Assembly (NCBI GenBank): GCA_011317545.1
Contig: WUJK01000004.1
Location: forward strand, 3,038,001 to 3,102,000
Length of the DNA: 64,000 nucleotides
DNA from: Coniella vitis
Lineage: Eukaryota; Ascomycota; Sordariomycetes; Diaporthales; Schizoparmaceae
Direction of reading: 5' to 3'
Below the pieces are notes generated by a model. It ran no database searches. It was given only the letters and a program-made list of their open reading frames with translations, and was not told the DNA's origin. Made by a program: the position numbers and the translations under genes. Shown here in pieces: positions 31,739 to 44,388 of this stretch (positions within the stretch are counted from its first letter, which is position 1; the number at the start of each line of letters is the position of its first letter).

Positions 31739-32037
31739 TTAGACGGTAGGCATGACCTCATACAATTTCAATGAATGATTCGGCTCGGAGCTGTCGTGAG
31801 TTTTGGCCTGGAATTTGGTGTTGTAGGGTGTGGATGTTGGTGTTTGTGTGACTGTTTCCAAGCTTGAGAGGTAAGGCTTTGGTTGAAGTTGGCCTCGTCG
31901 GGTTGACGCGTTTGAGGCGCGTTTGAGGTACTTACCAAGGTAGCCATAACCCAGAGAAGCATTATCATACCACGGTCAGGGTGCATATAGGATGCGCTGG
32001 CAAGTGTGGGTCTTGTCTTCTTATCGATACCGGGCAT
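31739..32037 (-). CDS. Small predicted ORF directly upstream of CENP-T
   Basis: Candidate exons 32037-31936 and 31807-31739; intron 31935-31808 (GTAAGT..CCAG, 128 nt); 56 aa. I do not recognise the family. Visible features: a basic start (MPGIDKKTRP), a conserved-looking HPDRG, then a hydrophobic stretch (GMIMLLWVMATLAK) that could cross a membrane, and a polar tail ending VMPTV. The same frame is open for about 26 codons upstream of the chosen ATG (including REYLATTGTLICAFQ), so a further 5' exon is possible. A splice acceptor near 32112 would be needed because a TAA lies there. The stop TAA (31741-31739) abuts the ATG of CENP-T with no gap. It may be a separate protein made from a shared mRNA, a regulatory uORF, or the 3' end of an independent gene. 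Confidence 0.5.
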
Positions 32038-34671
32038 TTGGAAGGCACAGATTAGTGTACCAGTTGTAGCCAAGTACTCGCGACTCCCCGCCAGCCTCGC
32101 CGGGAATCGAGACAACAAACCTTAATCTCTGCCGAAATACTGTGTACATGCTTCAATCCAACAATCAAGCTTGCTACGGTTGCGTGCCGACTGGGGCTTT
32201 GCAAAAAGGCGAATGCAAGTCGCCAAGGTGTCTGAGCTCACGGCGCAGGCGGGAGGCTCTGTCGTTGCAAGCACGTATCTGGGCATCCCGCCTCTATGAG
32301 TGGGAGATTCAAGATTCGAAACAGCAGTCGGTCAAGTCGCATAACTTGGGAGCTGTGTGCTTGGTGGATGCATCTCTAGTTGAGTACCAGTTGCAGAATC
32401 AGCAGCAGCAAGCATACGCGCACACACAGGGCCATAATCTGTGCTTGTGAAACTCGACAAGCATGGAATAAGCCATTTTGCCCATAAGCAACGCAAGACG
32501 GACGGTATGCCGCGGCAGACTCAAGAAAAGAGGACGTGCGGGCAACAAAACGGGGTTCATACAAGTCCAGAAAAGGTCGGACACGACGTTTTGAAACAAC
32601 GAATCGAGTAACCCACACTTTTGGGTCGTGGTTGACCCTTGGAGCAAGCTCAAACACTCAGCGGCAGCGACTTTCTTGTTACAGGACCTGCTTCATCTCG
32701 TGCAACAACTCGACTCGACTCCATAGTACGATGGACAGTGCTATGTACTTAGATGGCTTCATCAGCGCCAGAGCCATGGGAAATTGCAAAAAGCCGAGAG
32801 CAGTGGCTTGTGGCGCTGCCGCATTCGGGACCGCCGACTACAGAATCTGGACTGTACGCCATTGGAAACGGGGCGCGCCAGGTGCTCAGACAGGTTCGCT
32901 TGGGCTGAGCTATGGTCAACAGCGTGCCCTTTGTGCATCGAGAGCAGAGAGAGGTTGGGGAGCTCCAATCTGGTAGACTCGAAGCGCTGAACTTGACCGT
33001 GGTATCATGTGTCGTAAGCCAAGTCAAGGTTCGTCCTGCTTGCTGCAGGCGTGTCGAAGCGACAAGAGATGCGCTCAATACGCACGCCAGTGGTCAGTGG
33101 GCTGCAAGCCCCTGGAAACCAAATCCATGCGCCGCCGTCTGTTTTGTTCGGCTGTTTGAGCAGCCTCCTGTTCCTCGGTCTGTCTTGTCGGAGGAGTTGG
33201 GGATGCGTGTGTGCGTGCGCGGTCGCATGTGTGTCAGTTGGAAAATGTGTTGTTTACCAGCCTCAATTACTCCGTTTTGGCTGATTTCCTGCATCGAGAG
33301 CGTTTGTGTACAAAGTGCAGTATGTGGTCAAGCCCCCTGTTGCGTGTTTCCAGCGTTTCTCCTCAAGTCCCCTATCCCACCAGCTCCTAGGTACTCAAAG
33401 TACTGTACTTGCAGTGTACTGGGCCTATATGACATAGTACATAGTAGTTCGCAGCGCTAGCGCCGCCGCTCGACAGGCGCAACAAGATACACGCCAACAG
33501 TTCGAGTACATGAACTCCCGTCCCCCTGGCTCCGACGCAACTCATGGCTGGCTGGCGGCAGAGTCGGATTCTCAGCGTGTTGCCTGGCGCGGTTGATTCG
33601 ATGTCGGGTGCCCGTAGACAACCGGTGCCCCAAAGTGCCAAGCGCTGGCACTCCGTTTGTCCTGTACTTACATAGAAGTAGTATCCCCCAGCGCTTACAA
33701 GGACTGGCGGACTAGCCCTGCTAGCACGGGCAACTTGACCCACTGTGCTCGACCCTGATCTGCCCTGCTGCCCTGCGCTGGTCGCCTGGGGCCCCCTGGG
33801 ATCTTTTGCCCACTTCCCCTCTCCCTGCCTTTACCTTTGCTGCTCACCAAGTGCTCTGCTGCTGCGGCATCAATCCGTTCCGGCCGGCCAAAACAGTTCC
33901 AGTCTTTTGATGCACACCAGCCCATTCCCCAAAGTCCCTTCTGTAGTTGTTTGTCTGTCCCTTTTTGCAATTTCTCCATCATCGTTCCTCTCTGAACCCT
34001 CTTCTCGCCGATTTGTCTTGATTATTTGCCTGGTAATTCTTGCTGCTGGGTGTTGCTGCTGCCACCATCACATCGCCGTTGGCCTCTTCGAAATCTCTCA
34101 ACCTTGCCTTCCACGCCCAGACCTGCTAGAAGCCCACCTACGCACAGCAGCTAAGCAAGTACCTTGCCAGCGCCTAACGGTACCTAGGTATGCTCTGACC
34201 TGCTCTGCTTGCCTTGCCTGCCCTGCCTGCCCTGCCTGTGTTGCCCGTTGGGGGAGAGGGGGAAGGACCTAGGCTGCCTGGGTGCTATCTGCGCTGCAAG
34301 CGCCACCCTTAATACCACCTCGCACATTCAGTCCACAATCAAGACATCCTGCTTCCCATATCTGCTTGCTGGCTACTGTTACTGTACTACTGCTCTGCCA
34401 CAACCAACCAGACTGCCTGACTTGCCCCAGACTCCTTTGTATTTCGGTCGTCGCATCCAAAACGCTGATTTCTATTGCACACCAGATTGTCCATCAACCA
34501 CAAAGCTGCCTCTGCGACATCGTCCTGCGCGCCCATAGCAACTGACAGACCACAAACACTTCCGACCACCAACAACGACCACCGCCACCACCATCATCAC
34601 CACCACAATACCGAGCATACAACACAAGCCCAAATTCGCTTTCCAATCGCTCGCGTTCTTCCGCATTCAAC
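32038..34671. other. Intergenic and RAC1 leader
   Basis: About 2.6 kb without a supported gene. From about 33740 the plus strand is strongly pyrimidine-rich, with tandem CTGCC units at about 34205-34240 and a CCACCA-rich stretch at about 34560-34612, fitting a long RAC1 5' UTR. ACATAGTA-type motifs occur at 32721-32750 and 33432-33447. Confidence 0.5.
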
Positions 34672-35890
<1,219 letters not shown>

Positions 35891-36872
35891 AAAGAATTTG
35901 CAATGCGAGACCGATCCCTAGCGAAACCCACCCCTCCCGACAAGCTACTGCATACACGGAGGAGACGATCAAAAAAGCCTTTCAAGAAGATCAACTACCT
36001 CGACTTTGAAATCTTTTCCGGGTGGCTATTCGGGTGGCCAGTCAGATGGCCAACGAAGCTATTGGCGGCTACATTAACTTAGGATGAGCTTCTGCTGCTA
36101 CCTATTGTGCAATGACACCCGGGACTTTGGAGCGACGAAAGGGAAATGTTTGCGTGCTTGAGCGACTGTGTGCACAGCCGTCTAATAGCCTCCGGAGCGA
36201 GATGCCTCCATCTCGGGTTGTGTCACACATCTGCTCGTCGTCTCTTCTATCGTCTTGTTCGATTTGGGCATCTGCTGAAGCCACCGACTCATCGCTAGCC
36301 AAATTTCTCTTGATGTACTGCGCAGGAGTAAAGGGAAAGGCGTACACATTCGAGCATATCTTGTTCAAACAACCTATACCAAACCTAAAGTCTTATAACT
36401 CAACATCACCCATCACCACCAAGGATATCCCCGGAATACTTCTGTTTTTGGTCTTTTTTTTTTTGTAGATAGCAGCAGCTGTTTAAGGTTGTGGAGGTTG
36501 CTGCGCTAGTGAGGCAAGAAAGAGAAGAACTGTGCTATCTTTGATTTTGTTTGTTTTTTCTTGTTTTAATGAGACAGCAGAGGGTTATCTGTTCCCTTTT
36601 TGTGTTTGGAATTGGGAATGGGAATGGATATCAAGAACCATTACTGCTACCACTATCACTGACACAATTGTTTGTTCCTTGAGATATCCTGTGATGTTCA
36701 AGTCTGATAACTTGACATGGCCCATTTCTATTGATTGTCTCTGGAATTGATAGAGGGTCTTATGCCATAAGCAGAAAACCAAGTATACTGTTTTCCTTCG
36801 CGACGAACGCAACACGTACAAGCCAATGCCCTGCCGTTGGCTATTCAATTTGACTCAAATATGAAAAGAGCA
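35891..36872. other. Convergent RAC1/NOP6 3' region
   Basis: About 980 bp of 3' flanks, T-rich around 36440-36560. No gene seen. Confidence 0.5.
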
Positions 36873-38111
36873 TCAATACCTCTTCCCGGGAACATGGGCC
36901 CGTCGACTAGGGTGCACATACACCTCTTCGCGATTATCCTCCAATTTCTCCCCCTTTTCTCTCTTGAGCTTGGCATTTTCCAATTTCTCTGCCTCCTCCT
37001 TCGCAATCCTCCTCGCGCGCTCCTCATTCAACTTTTGATTCTTTTCCGCCAATTTATCCATCCTTCCCTTTGTCTTACCGCCTCCACCGGCGGTTAACTC
37101 GACGTTGATGCGACGTGGTTGTTGGGTTTTGGGGTCGAGCATCTCGGTGTGGTGGAATTTGGCCAGACATGTCTTCATGTGGGAGTAGTTGTCGAATTCG
37201 ACAAAGGCAATGCCACGGGATTTGGTAGGTGCGTTGCGTTCGGTCAGAAGGCGGATGGAGGATGGTTTGAGAGAGGCGAAATGGTTGGCGATGTCGGCTT
37301 TTGTGGCGCTGTAGGGGAGGTTGCCTGTTTGGTTCGAGGGGAGGTTGGGTTAGCTTCATGTTGATGGATGGATAGATGATTGGATGAGGTTGGTGGCATG
37401 TGGCGATATGGGGCAGGTTGTGTATGGGGAAATGGAAAGGTAGGACAAAGGGGCGTATATAGCAGACTCCAAAGACATACCAACAAAACATATAAAGCGC
37501 GAGTTCTTGCCCGCGTATCCTTCCCCGCCGTCATTCTGCGCCTCGGCCTCTGCAGTAGCATCAGCCTGCAGCTCCTCCTCACCCTGCTCGCCGGCGGCAG
37601 CATCCTTCTTGCTGCCGTTGCTCTTGTCCTTCTTGTCATTCTTGTCCTTCTTGTCATTCTTGTCCTTCTTGGTCTTCTTATCCTTCGACTTGGACTTGGC
37701 CTTGCTGTCCTCGGTCACCTGCTCCTCTCCGTCTGGGTTTGCAATAGCAGCAGCATTCTTATCAGCCTTGTCAGCCTTCTTCTCATTCTTGGCCTTCTTG
37801 CCCTCCTTCTTGGCCTTTTTGCTGCTCTTCCTGTCCGCGCCCTTATCCTCCATCTCATCCCTATCCTCCCTCACATCCCCCATAGCGGCATCCTCCAGAT
37901 CATATTCCTGCGCATTCAAAGCCTCGGCAGCCTCCGCTTTCCGCTCCTTGTGGCTTTTGCTCTTCTTCTTGTCTCCGCCCTTCTTATCACTCTTTTTGGC
38001 CTTCTTTGACGACGATGACGACGAGGTAATTACGGCATTCGCAGTGCTGTCGTCGACCTCGGCATGCTTGCGCTTCTTCGAGGACGAGGCCTTGGCTTCG
38101 GATTTGGACAT
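36873..38111 (-). CDS. NOP6: Nop6-like RRM protein, ribosome biogenesis
   Basis: Exons 38111-37481 and 37324-36873; intron GTATGT..CAG; 360 aa. The first 200 residues are dominated by Lys/Ser/Asp/Glu blocks (repeated KKDKNDKKDK), nuclear and nucleolar in character. The RRM spans the intron: RFICFVGNLPYSATKADIANHF (RNP2), then SRGIAFVEFDNYSHM (RNP1). After it come RRINVELTAGGGGKTKGRMDKL and a Lys/Glu-rich helix (NEERARRIAKEEAEK), the pattern of yeast Nop6. Nop6 binds early pre-40S particles and helps recruit snR10 in yeast, and that role is inferred here. The start is the ATG of MSKSEAK; the open frame further upstream is leader. Confidence 0.88.
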
Positions 38112-39046
38112 TTTGGGACTGTGGTTTGGTAGGGCGGATTGGTGTGGGAATTTCTGCTCTGTCCCTTTTGCTTTATATCGGCGGCTTCTCTTTTCGTAGT
38201 TTTGGTCAATATTAAGCGAGTCTAAAGAAACAAATGTATGTGCACGATGTCTGTGAAGTAAGAGGCAAAAGTTAAGTCCACTTTCGAAATGCCTTGTATG
38301 TATAAACATGTAGGGAATTTTCTGCCACTCCAAGACCCTGACAAGAAAAAAGGCGGCCAGGCCAAGCGACGCAGCAAAGATAAGATAAGCCCCAACGACC
38401 ATTATCAAGTGCTACGACTCACCCACCCGCAGCATAAATTTAATTCCACTACTACATAGTACAGTTCAAAGCTCAAAACTCATAACATTGAATGCCCAAG
38501 TGTCCAAGAGATTCATTTGTTTTCTTGTGACACCGTTGACACTTGATGGCTGATTACTATCACTGCAAAACGTTGTTTTTCTTCAACAAACGGGAGGTTC
38601 TAAAGCGTCCAATCACTTTTGCACAAAGCTTGTGGCTTGACGACTTGTTTGAAGCGGTATAATTGATTTCTGAAAAGTGCCATTACAAGTCCCTCAGGAC
38701 CAAACTCCAAACATAGAAAAATACATTGTCAGAAAAAAAAAACAGACCAAAAACCCCTCCTAAAACTGCCTTCTGCCATAAGAATCAAGATTCAATCAAT
38801 AATCCGCCCTGTTTCATCAGATAGCCCTACTCAAACAATGGCTTCATAACCCACCCCCCAAAAGTATCAATGAACACCGACAACACCCAGCAGGCTGCTG
38901 TGTACGCAATTGTCCCACATAATAAAAAGGAAAACACACCAATAAAACAACAGTGAGAAAAGACAAACGTGCTTGATGGTTTGCGCGTGCTCTCAAACGC
39001 CGACAAGTTTCGCAAAAGGCATATTCAGTCAAAAGGCTGCCGCAAC
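38112..39046. other. Intergenic, NOP6 upstream and Gly/Ser-gene 3' flank
   Basis: No gene recognised. It contains an ACTACATAGTAC element at 38451-38462. Confidence 0.45.
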
Positions 39047-40882
39047 CTAGACGGCAAAGGCCAAGAAAGATGAAGAGATCCACCGGCCAGCAGCTCCAGA
39101 ATGAGTAACGTAGGCTGCCGTTTCTCGCGCCGGCGCAAAGTAAGAGTCTGCTGCATCAGCATCAACATTTCTAGCGGTAACGACAGCCACAGTCGAAATG
39201 AAGCTACCCCCGCTTCCAAGGCCATTGCCGTTTGTGCCAGAACCACCGAGGCCCCCGGAACCTTCGTCGCAGTCCTCGCCATTCGCTCCTCCGTTACCCG
39301 AGCCCGAGCCCGAGCCGTAGTCGTACGCGCCGCCAGCATTTGCGTCATTGCCTGATCCATTGGCCCCATTGCCTGAACCAGAGGATGAGCCATCAGCAGG
39401 CACTGCAAGAACGGTAACAGTAGCAGTGGCTCCATTGCCCCCATTGCCTCCTGCACCTCCTGGGCCATCACCAAGTCCAGATCCACCAATTCCATTGCCA
39501 TTGGGGTTGCCATAAGCTCCGTTGTCAGAGCCTGAGCCTGAGTTACTGCCTGAGCCAGATCCTGAGCCAGATCCTGAGCCTGAGCCCGAGGCAAGAACGG
39601 TGACGGTCTGCATTGGCACGCCAGCCCCGCCATTGCCATTGAGGTTGCCGTAAGCTCCGTTATCAGAGCCTGAGCCTGAGTCACTGCCTGAGCCAGATCC
39701 TGAGCCTGAGCCCGAGGCGAGAACGGTGACGGTCTGCATTGGCACGCCAGCCCCGCCATTGTCGTTGCCGTTGCCATTCGATCCAGACCCAGATCCACCA
39801 AGTCCACTGCCATTGAGGTTGCCAGAAGCTCCGCCCTCCAAGCCTGATCCTGATCCTGATCCAGAGCCTGCGCCTGCGCCTGCGCCTGAGCCCGAGGCAA
39901 GAACGGTGACGGTCTGCATTGGAACGCCAGCCCCGCCATTGCCATTGCCATTGCCATTGTCACTCGATCCAGATCCAGAGCCGGAGCCGGAGCCAGGGCC
40001 GTCGCCGCCCAGGCCGCTGCCTTTCCCATTGTCATTGCCGTATGCTCCATTGTCCGACCCGGAACCCGAGCCTGATCCTGATCCGGACCCGGATCCAGCG
40101 CCTGAGGCAAGAATGGTGATGGTCTGCACGGGAATGCCAGCGCCGCCGAGGCCGAGGCCGAGGCCGTTGCCGTTGCCATTCGATCCGGACCCAGATCCAC
40201 CGAGGCCATTGCCATTTCCATTGCCGTATGCTCCACTGCCCGATCCGGACCCGCCGGCAGGAACTGCAAGAACTGTGACGGTGGCAGGTGCGCCATTGCC
40301 ACCAAGGCCATTTCCACCAGCTCCATTGCCACCAAGGCCATTGCTGTCGCAGTCTTCCACAAGGGACACGTCGTCAAGGTCATCTCTAGGGATGAGATGA
40401 CCGGCCATGGTTGAAGTGGCAAGAACAGGAGAGACGACAAAGGGAGGAGTGGCCAGAGAGAGACCAGAAGACATCATGAGAGAAGAGACAGCAGGAGCAT
40501 CACTCTCGAAAAACGAAAGCTGGGAGGGGACAGATGGAACAACAGTGGGCTGGGCCGAGGTCATAAGAGTGGTGTCCTGGCCGGTCAAAGTATTGTCCAT
40601 ATAGATGTCGATGTTGAGGTGGACATCAGGGTTGGAGGGATTGATGTCGAATGTCCGGAGAAGAGGACCGACAGAGTCCCGCTGGCCAAGGGGATCACCA
40701 CCACCACCATGATGATGGCCGATGCTTTGGGGCCCTGGAAATCGAATTGTCAGCGCATTTAATGTGCTGTGTGGGGAGAACAAGGTGGATGTGGTGTACA
40801 TACTCTTGGGGTGAAGGTCTGCAAATGCAGCTTCAGAGCAGACAAGGCCGCCGAGGAGTGTCAATAAAATACTCGCCTGCAT
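39047..40882 (-). CDS. Predicted secreted Gly/Ser-rich repeat protein
   Basis: Exons 40882-40804 and 40734-39047; 588 aa. The intron (40803-40735, GTATGT..CAG) is 69 nt, in frame and stop-free, so splicing is inferred from its consensus ends and a GCTGACA branch. MQASILLTLLGGLVCSEAAFA is a clear signal peptide. After about 190 residues of ordinary sequence the protein becomes repetitive. Six copies of a short hydrophobic module (TVTVLAVPAG, QTITILASGAG, then three of QTVTVLASGSG, and a last TVTVLAVPADG) are separated by long Gly/Ser/Asn linkers. The C-terminus ends in a short hydrophobic tail after SGAAG, possibly a GPI signal. Family unknown; a cell-wall or secreted matrix protein is likely. 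The alternative open frames on both strands here come from the repetitive GC-rich codons. Confidence 0.8.
   Translation of the reverse strand: MQASILLTLLGGLVCSEAAFADLHPKSMYTTSTLFSPHSTLNALTIRFPGPQSIGHHHGGGGDPLGQRDSVGPLLRTFDINPSNPDVHLNIDIYMDNTLTGQDTTLMTSAQPTVVPSVPSQLSFFESDAPAVSSLMMSSGLSLATPPFVVSPVLATSTMAGHLIPRDDLDDVSLVEDCDSNGLGGNGAGGNGLGGNGAPATVTVLAVPAGGSGSGSGAYGNGNGNGLGGSGSGSNGNGNGLGLGLGGAGIPVQTITILASGAGSGSGSGSGSGSGSDNGAYGNDNGKGSGLGGDGPGSGSGSGSGSSDNGNGNGNGGAGVPMQTVTVLASGSGAGAGAGSGSGSGSGLEGGASGNLNGSGLGGSGSGSNGNGNDNGGAGVPMQTVTVLASGSGSGSGSGSDSGSGSDNGAYGNLNGNGGAGVPMQTVTVLASGSGSGSGSGSGSGSNSGSGSDNGAYGNPNGNGIGGSGLGDGPGGAGGNGGNGATATVTVLAVPADGSSSGSGNGANGSGNDANAGGAYDYGSGSGSGNGGANGEDCDEGSGGLGGSGTNGNGLGSGGSFISTVAVVTARNVDADAADSYFAPARETAAYVTHSGAAGRWISSSFLAFAV
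39250..40300 (-). repeat. Coding tandem-repeat region
   Basis: Degenerate Gly-Ser codon repeats (complement of CCAGATCCTGAGCC-type units) with embedded longer units of about 120-190 nt, each carrying the VPMQTVTVLASG module. Confidence 0.8.
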
Positions 40883-43029
40883 GTTCAAAGTCTCAAAGAC
40901 TGGCGGAAAGGAGTGGTGGCGAGAAAGGTTACGTGCAAAGAGGAATTGTCGAAACGAAAGTGACGATCGCCACCAGGTAATGCGTGGAATACCGAAGCAC
41001 GTTGCGAATGAAGGTGACAAGACACGAATGTCTGGAAACGCACAGAGAAAAAAAAGAAGGAAAAAAGAGTGGAAGGCTGAAAGAGCACGATCCAAAAAAA
41101 GCCGAAAATGAGTGACGTTCGCTAAACGTATTGTAGGCTGTGAGATGATGCGTTGAGGTGGGCGGAAGAAAAATGGTTAGAAGAGGAAGAGAAGAGGGAA
41201 AAGAATCGAGTCTGGCTGGAAGAGCGAGGCAATATTTGTGGACCTCAAGCAGGGAGAGCATACTCTCAAGAGTGCCTTCCTGTTGACAAATGTGAAGGGT
41301 TGGGAACGACTCTGGTCTCGAACTCACCTCAGAGTTGAGCGTACTTTCCTCCTAGAATCGGAAGGCGCAAGTCGCGTGCCACCGAGCTGTATCTGCTCAG
41401 CTCCAGCCAGTACACGACAACAATTCCTAGACGGCAATTGCGAGCCCCAAAGGAGTGACCAGGGAAAATGTACTGCGAAGATGCTGGGCAAGCATCTTAG
41501 CAAGATGACATTCCCTGGTGGATAGTTCCTTCTTTGCTCAAAACAGGCCAGTCCCTACCCTCCCTAGGTAATAGAATGTGCCTGCAGAAAATCGCAATTC
41601 CGCATCTCAGGCATACCAAGTAGTCACTATCCGTGACTTTTGAAAGTATATGCTCGAAGCCTGTAGGCGTGAATCAAGACACGCATTGCCGCCGCTAAAC
41701 GCAAAGACAAGGAAATGGATGCCCTCAACGGACTGAAGCTGTGTGTCTCTTTCCTCAACGACAAGTTCTGCCAGTAATTTGGACGCAAGTATGGGGCAAG
41801 AAGACTGTCACACCCTGCCTGAATACTGAAAGCACAGAACAGAGCCTGACGAAAGCAGTGATAAGCCAGCACTCACACTAATTTCTGCAAACACAAAAAG
41901 ACCACAGAAAGAGATGTGTCTTGCCGACTGGACCTGACCAACCTGAGCGATGACATAAATACTTTCTCAACTCATTCGGCCCTTGCGTACATACCGCTGC
42001 TGGTACCCGCCGGTGCTGCTCTTCGTCAATCAAGAAACTCAGGTGCTTTGGAACGAAGAAGAAGAAGAAGAAGAAGAAGAAGAAGAAGAAGAAGAAGAAG
42101 AAATGACTAGAAAGGAGAAACGGCTGGGATAGAACGGGACAAAGTAGTGATCAAGCATGAACATTTCAAGCAAATAAGCCGAGGTTGAAAAAGATGTAGA
42201 CACGAAATTACACGCTCGCCAACTTTTTTGTATTTGCCCCAATCGAAAATACAACCAGACCCAGCAGAAGGTATTTCCAAGACTTTGCCATTGAAGCTAG
42301 CCGCTCCAATCCCAGTACCTGCACCCCAAAGAACATACCGTCGAGGTTGCAACGCCGTTACTACCCAGAGTCGAGAAATTTTGCGCATCGAAGATGAGGA
42401 GGTGCCAGAGGATAACACGAATCCATTGCCGATGGTCGATCTTGTTGGTAGAGACCTGCAAATTCGATCGGAATGCGATCGGTCTTTGATGCGGTGTACA
42501 ATAATAACCCGACCGAGTCGCATTGGTAGATCGACAAGTCACGAATGAAATCATCGACAAAGAAGTTGAATAGATAACAACACAAGAAGACAACAAAGTT
42601 CGGATCGATCAAGAAATACTGATCAGGCTTCATATATGCCAATAGATAGGCAGCTTGTATGCCTAGCCGGAGAAGGGGCGGGCTGTCGTGGGACATGTGC
42701 GTCTTTGCAAGAAATAAGAAAAAGTTATGCGCTTGAAATACAGAATAAAAGAACATGAGAGTTGGCGCCTGCCAACCATATGAAGCTTACACAGCATCAG
42801 ATGCGGCGTAATAATGCGAATGCAAGCAGGTTTTGCCCCCTTTAACACTGCTGAGATGGCTGTCATCAGGCCACCATCGTGTGTGCTGGCTATATCTTTT
42901 CAAGGGAGAAGATAATGGTGGCACTCTTACGGAGCCAAGAGTATCGTGATGCGGTGAGGTATGGTTGGGAAAGCGCGTCGGTTTGGAAGGCGGGATGTGG
43001 GTAGGATGGGCGACAGGCAAGTGTGCCCT
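40883..43029. other. Intergenic
   Basis: About 2.1 kb, upstream of the secreted-repeat gene and downstream of RSR1. Short ORFs only, none with motifs. It holds the GAA repeat at 42055-42102. Confidence 0.5.
42055..42102. repeat. (GAA)16 microsatellite
   Basis: Uninterrupted GAA triplets on the plus strand, not in a supported gene. Confidence 0.95.
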
Positions 43030-44388
43030 TCACAAAATAACACAATGAGGGTGATCCTTGCGTCTTCTTCTGCGTCGCCTCCGGTTCCTGTCATCTGATC
43101 TGTAGCGATTGTCATCCATGTCGTCTGCTGCTTCCATAGCATCATCGGCTCGCAGCATTTGCCGGCAGATATCGATGAAGACTTCGTCAACATTTGCTAA
43201 AAGTTTCCCAAGGTTAGCACAAGCCACGTTCCGCCAAGCAGGGAGCATCTACTCACTCCTCGTCCTTGCGCTTGCCTCGTAGTACGGCGCCCCCCATTGC
43301 TGTGAGATGCCAAACGCCTTTGTTCGTGCAACCTGTCGCTGGTCCTCTAGATCGGCCTTGTTTCCCACAATAACGAGGGGCACGTCCTCCCTGTCTTTGA
43401 TGCGTAATATTTCTTCTCGAAGCCCGTGAAGCTCAGAAAGTGACGACGGAGACGTGATGCTAAAGACAAGAAGAAAGCCTTGGCCATTCTTCATATAGAC
43501 ATCTCGCATAGATGCTGTCCAACCGTTAGCGAATAGAATGGCTATCGTTCCGGGAATGGTAGAACATGTCTTACTGAATTGTTCGGTCCCTGCAGTATCG
43601 AGGCTGCACGAGGAAAAGGGAGTCAGTTGCGTGCGGCTCAAACAAGACAACCTTGTCCAACACCAAAAGACAACAACAACAACAACAACAACAACAGTAC
43701 TCACATCTCCAACACTACTTGCCGACCCTGTTACGCTTCTTATTAGTAACCACAAGGGCAAAAGACAAGGTAGACATGACGGTATCCAAGAGTTCTTACA
43801 TCAATAGTCATATGTTTTTGGTACGAGTCCTCAATGGTTGGGTCATAGCTTTCGATCCACTCTTTGTGTACGAATTGTGCTGTTGATTGCCGACCGGTCA
43901 GCCTTATTAGTGTTCACATGATCACCTTTGACATTCGGTTGACAGGCTGCTAGACAGGGGCCTTGAATATGCCCATGTCATCAAGAGAGGGTGCTAAGGG
44001 GGATCCACATACCGGTTAAGCAGCTCTTCCCCACGCCACCTAATGGCAAAGAAAAAGGGGGCTGTTAGTCAAGTTGACAAGGTCACAAAACAGTTGTGGG
44101 CCAGGGAGAGGATGTGCAGGGTAACTGGCAAGGCCACAATGACGATTATGATGACCATGACGACGATGATAATGATGATGATGACAACAGTGATGTTTGG
44201 TGGTTGAGAAGCGGTGCTCACCTGCTCCCAGGACTACTACCTGGAACTCGCGACTAGTAAGACGCACACATGGTTTAGCGTATCATTCAGAATTTCGTAC
44301 AAACTATAGAGACGAGGTGAAAAGAAAGAGAAACAAAAGAAGGAACGGTCAGGTTATTAACTCACAATGCTTGATATCTGGACGGCAT
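43030..44388 (-). CDS. RSR1: Ras-like GTPase, Rsr1/Bud1 (Rap/Krev-1) type
   Basis: Exons 44388-44366, 44253-44222, 44039-44013, 43879-43800, 43727-43705, 43603-43575, 43514-43257 and 43196-43030; 212 aa. Every junction is GT..AG and phases match. The P-loop GAGGVGKS is split by intron 2. Further motifs: effector region ESYDPTIEDSYQK, DTAGTEQF, YMKNGQGFLLVFSI, G4 GNKADL, and the ASART switch. The tail is Arg-rich (eight Arg) with CaaX box CVIL, predicting prenylation. The reading REFQVVVLGAGG and YMKNGQGF favour Rap/Rsr1 over Ras. In yeast Rsr1 selects bud sites upstream of Cdc42; in filamentous fungi it guides polarity and septation. Exon 1 (23 nt, MPSRYQA) is the least certain; the rest is firm. 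Confidence 0.9.

Noticed and set aside
39025..40440. 471-codon minus-strand frame and 224-codon plus-strand frame over the Gly/Ser gene
   Set aside because: Both are alternative readings of the same repetitive codons. Only the frame starting at 40882 has a signal peptide and ordered N-terminal sequence.
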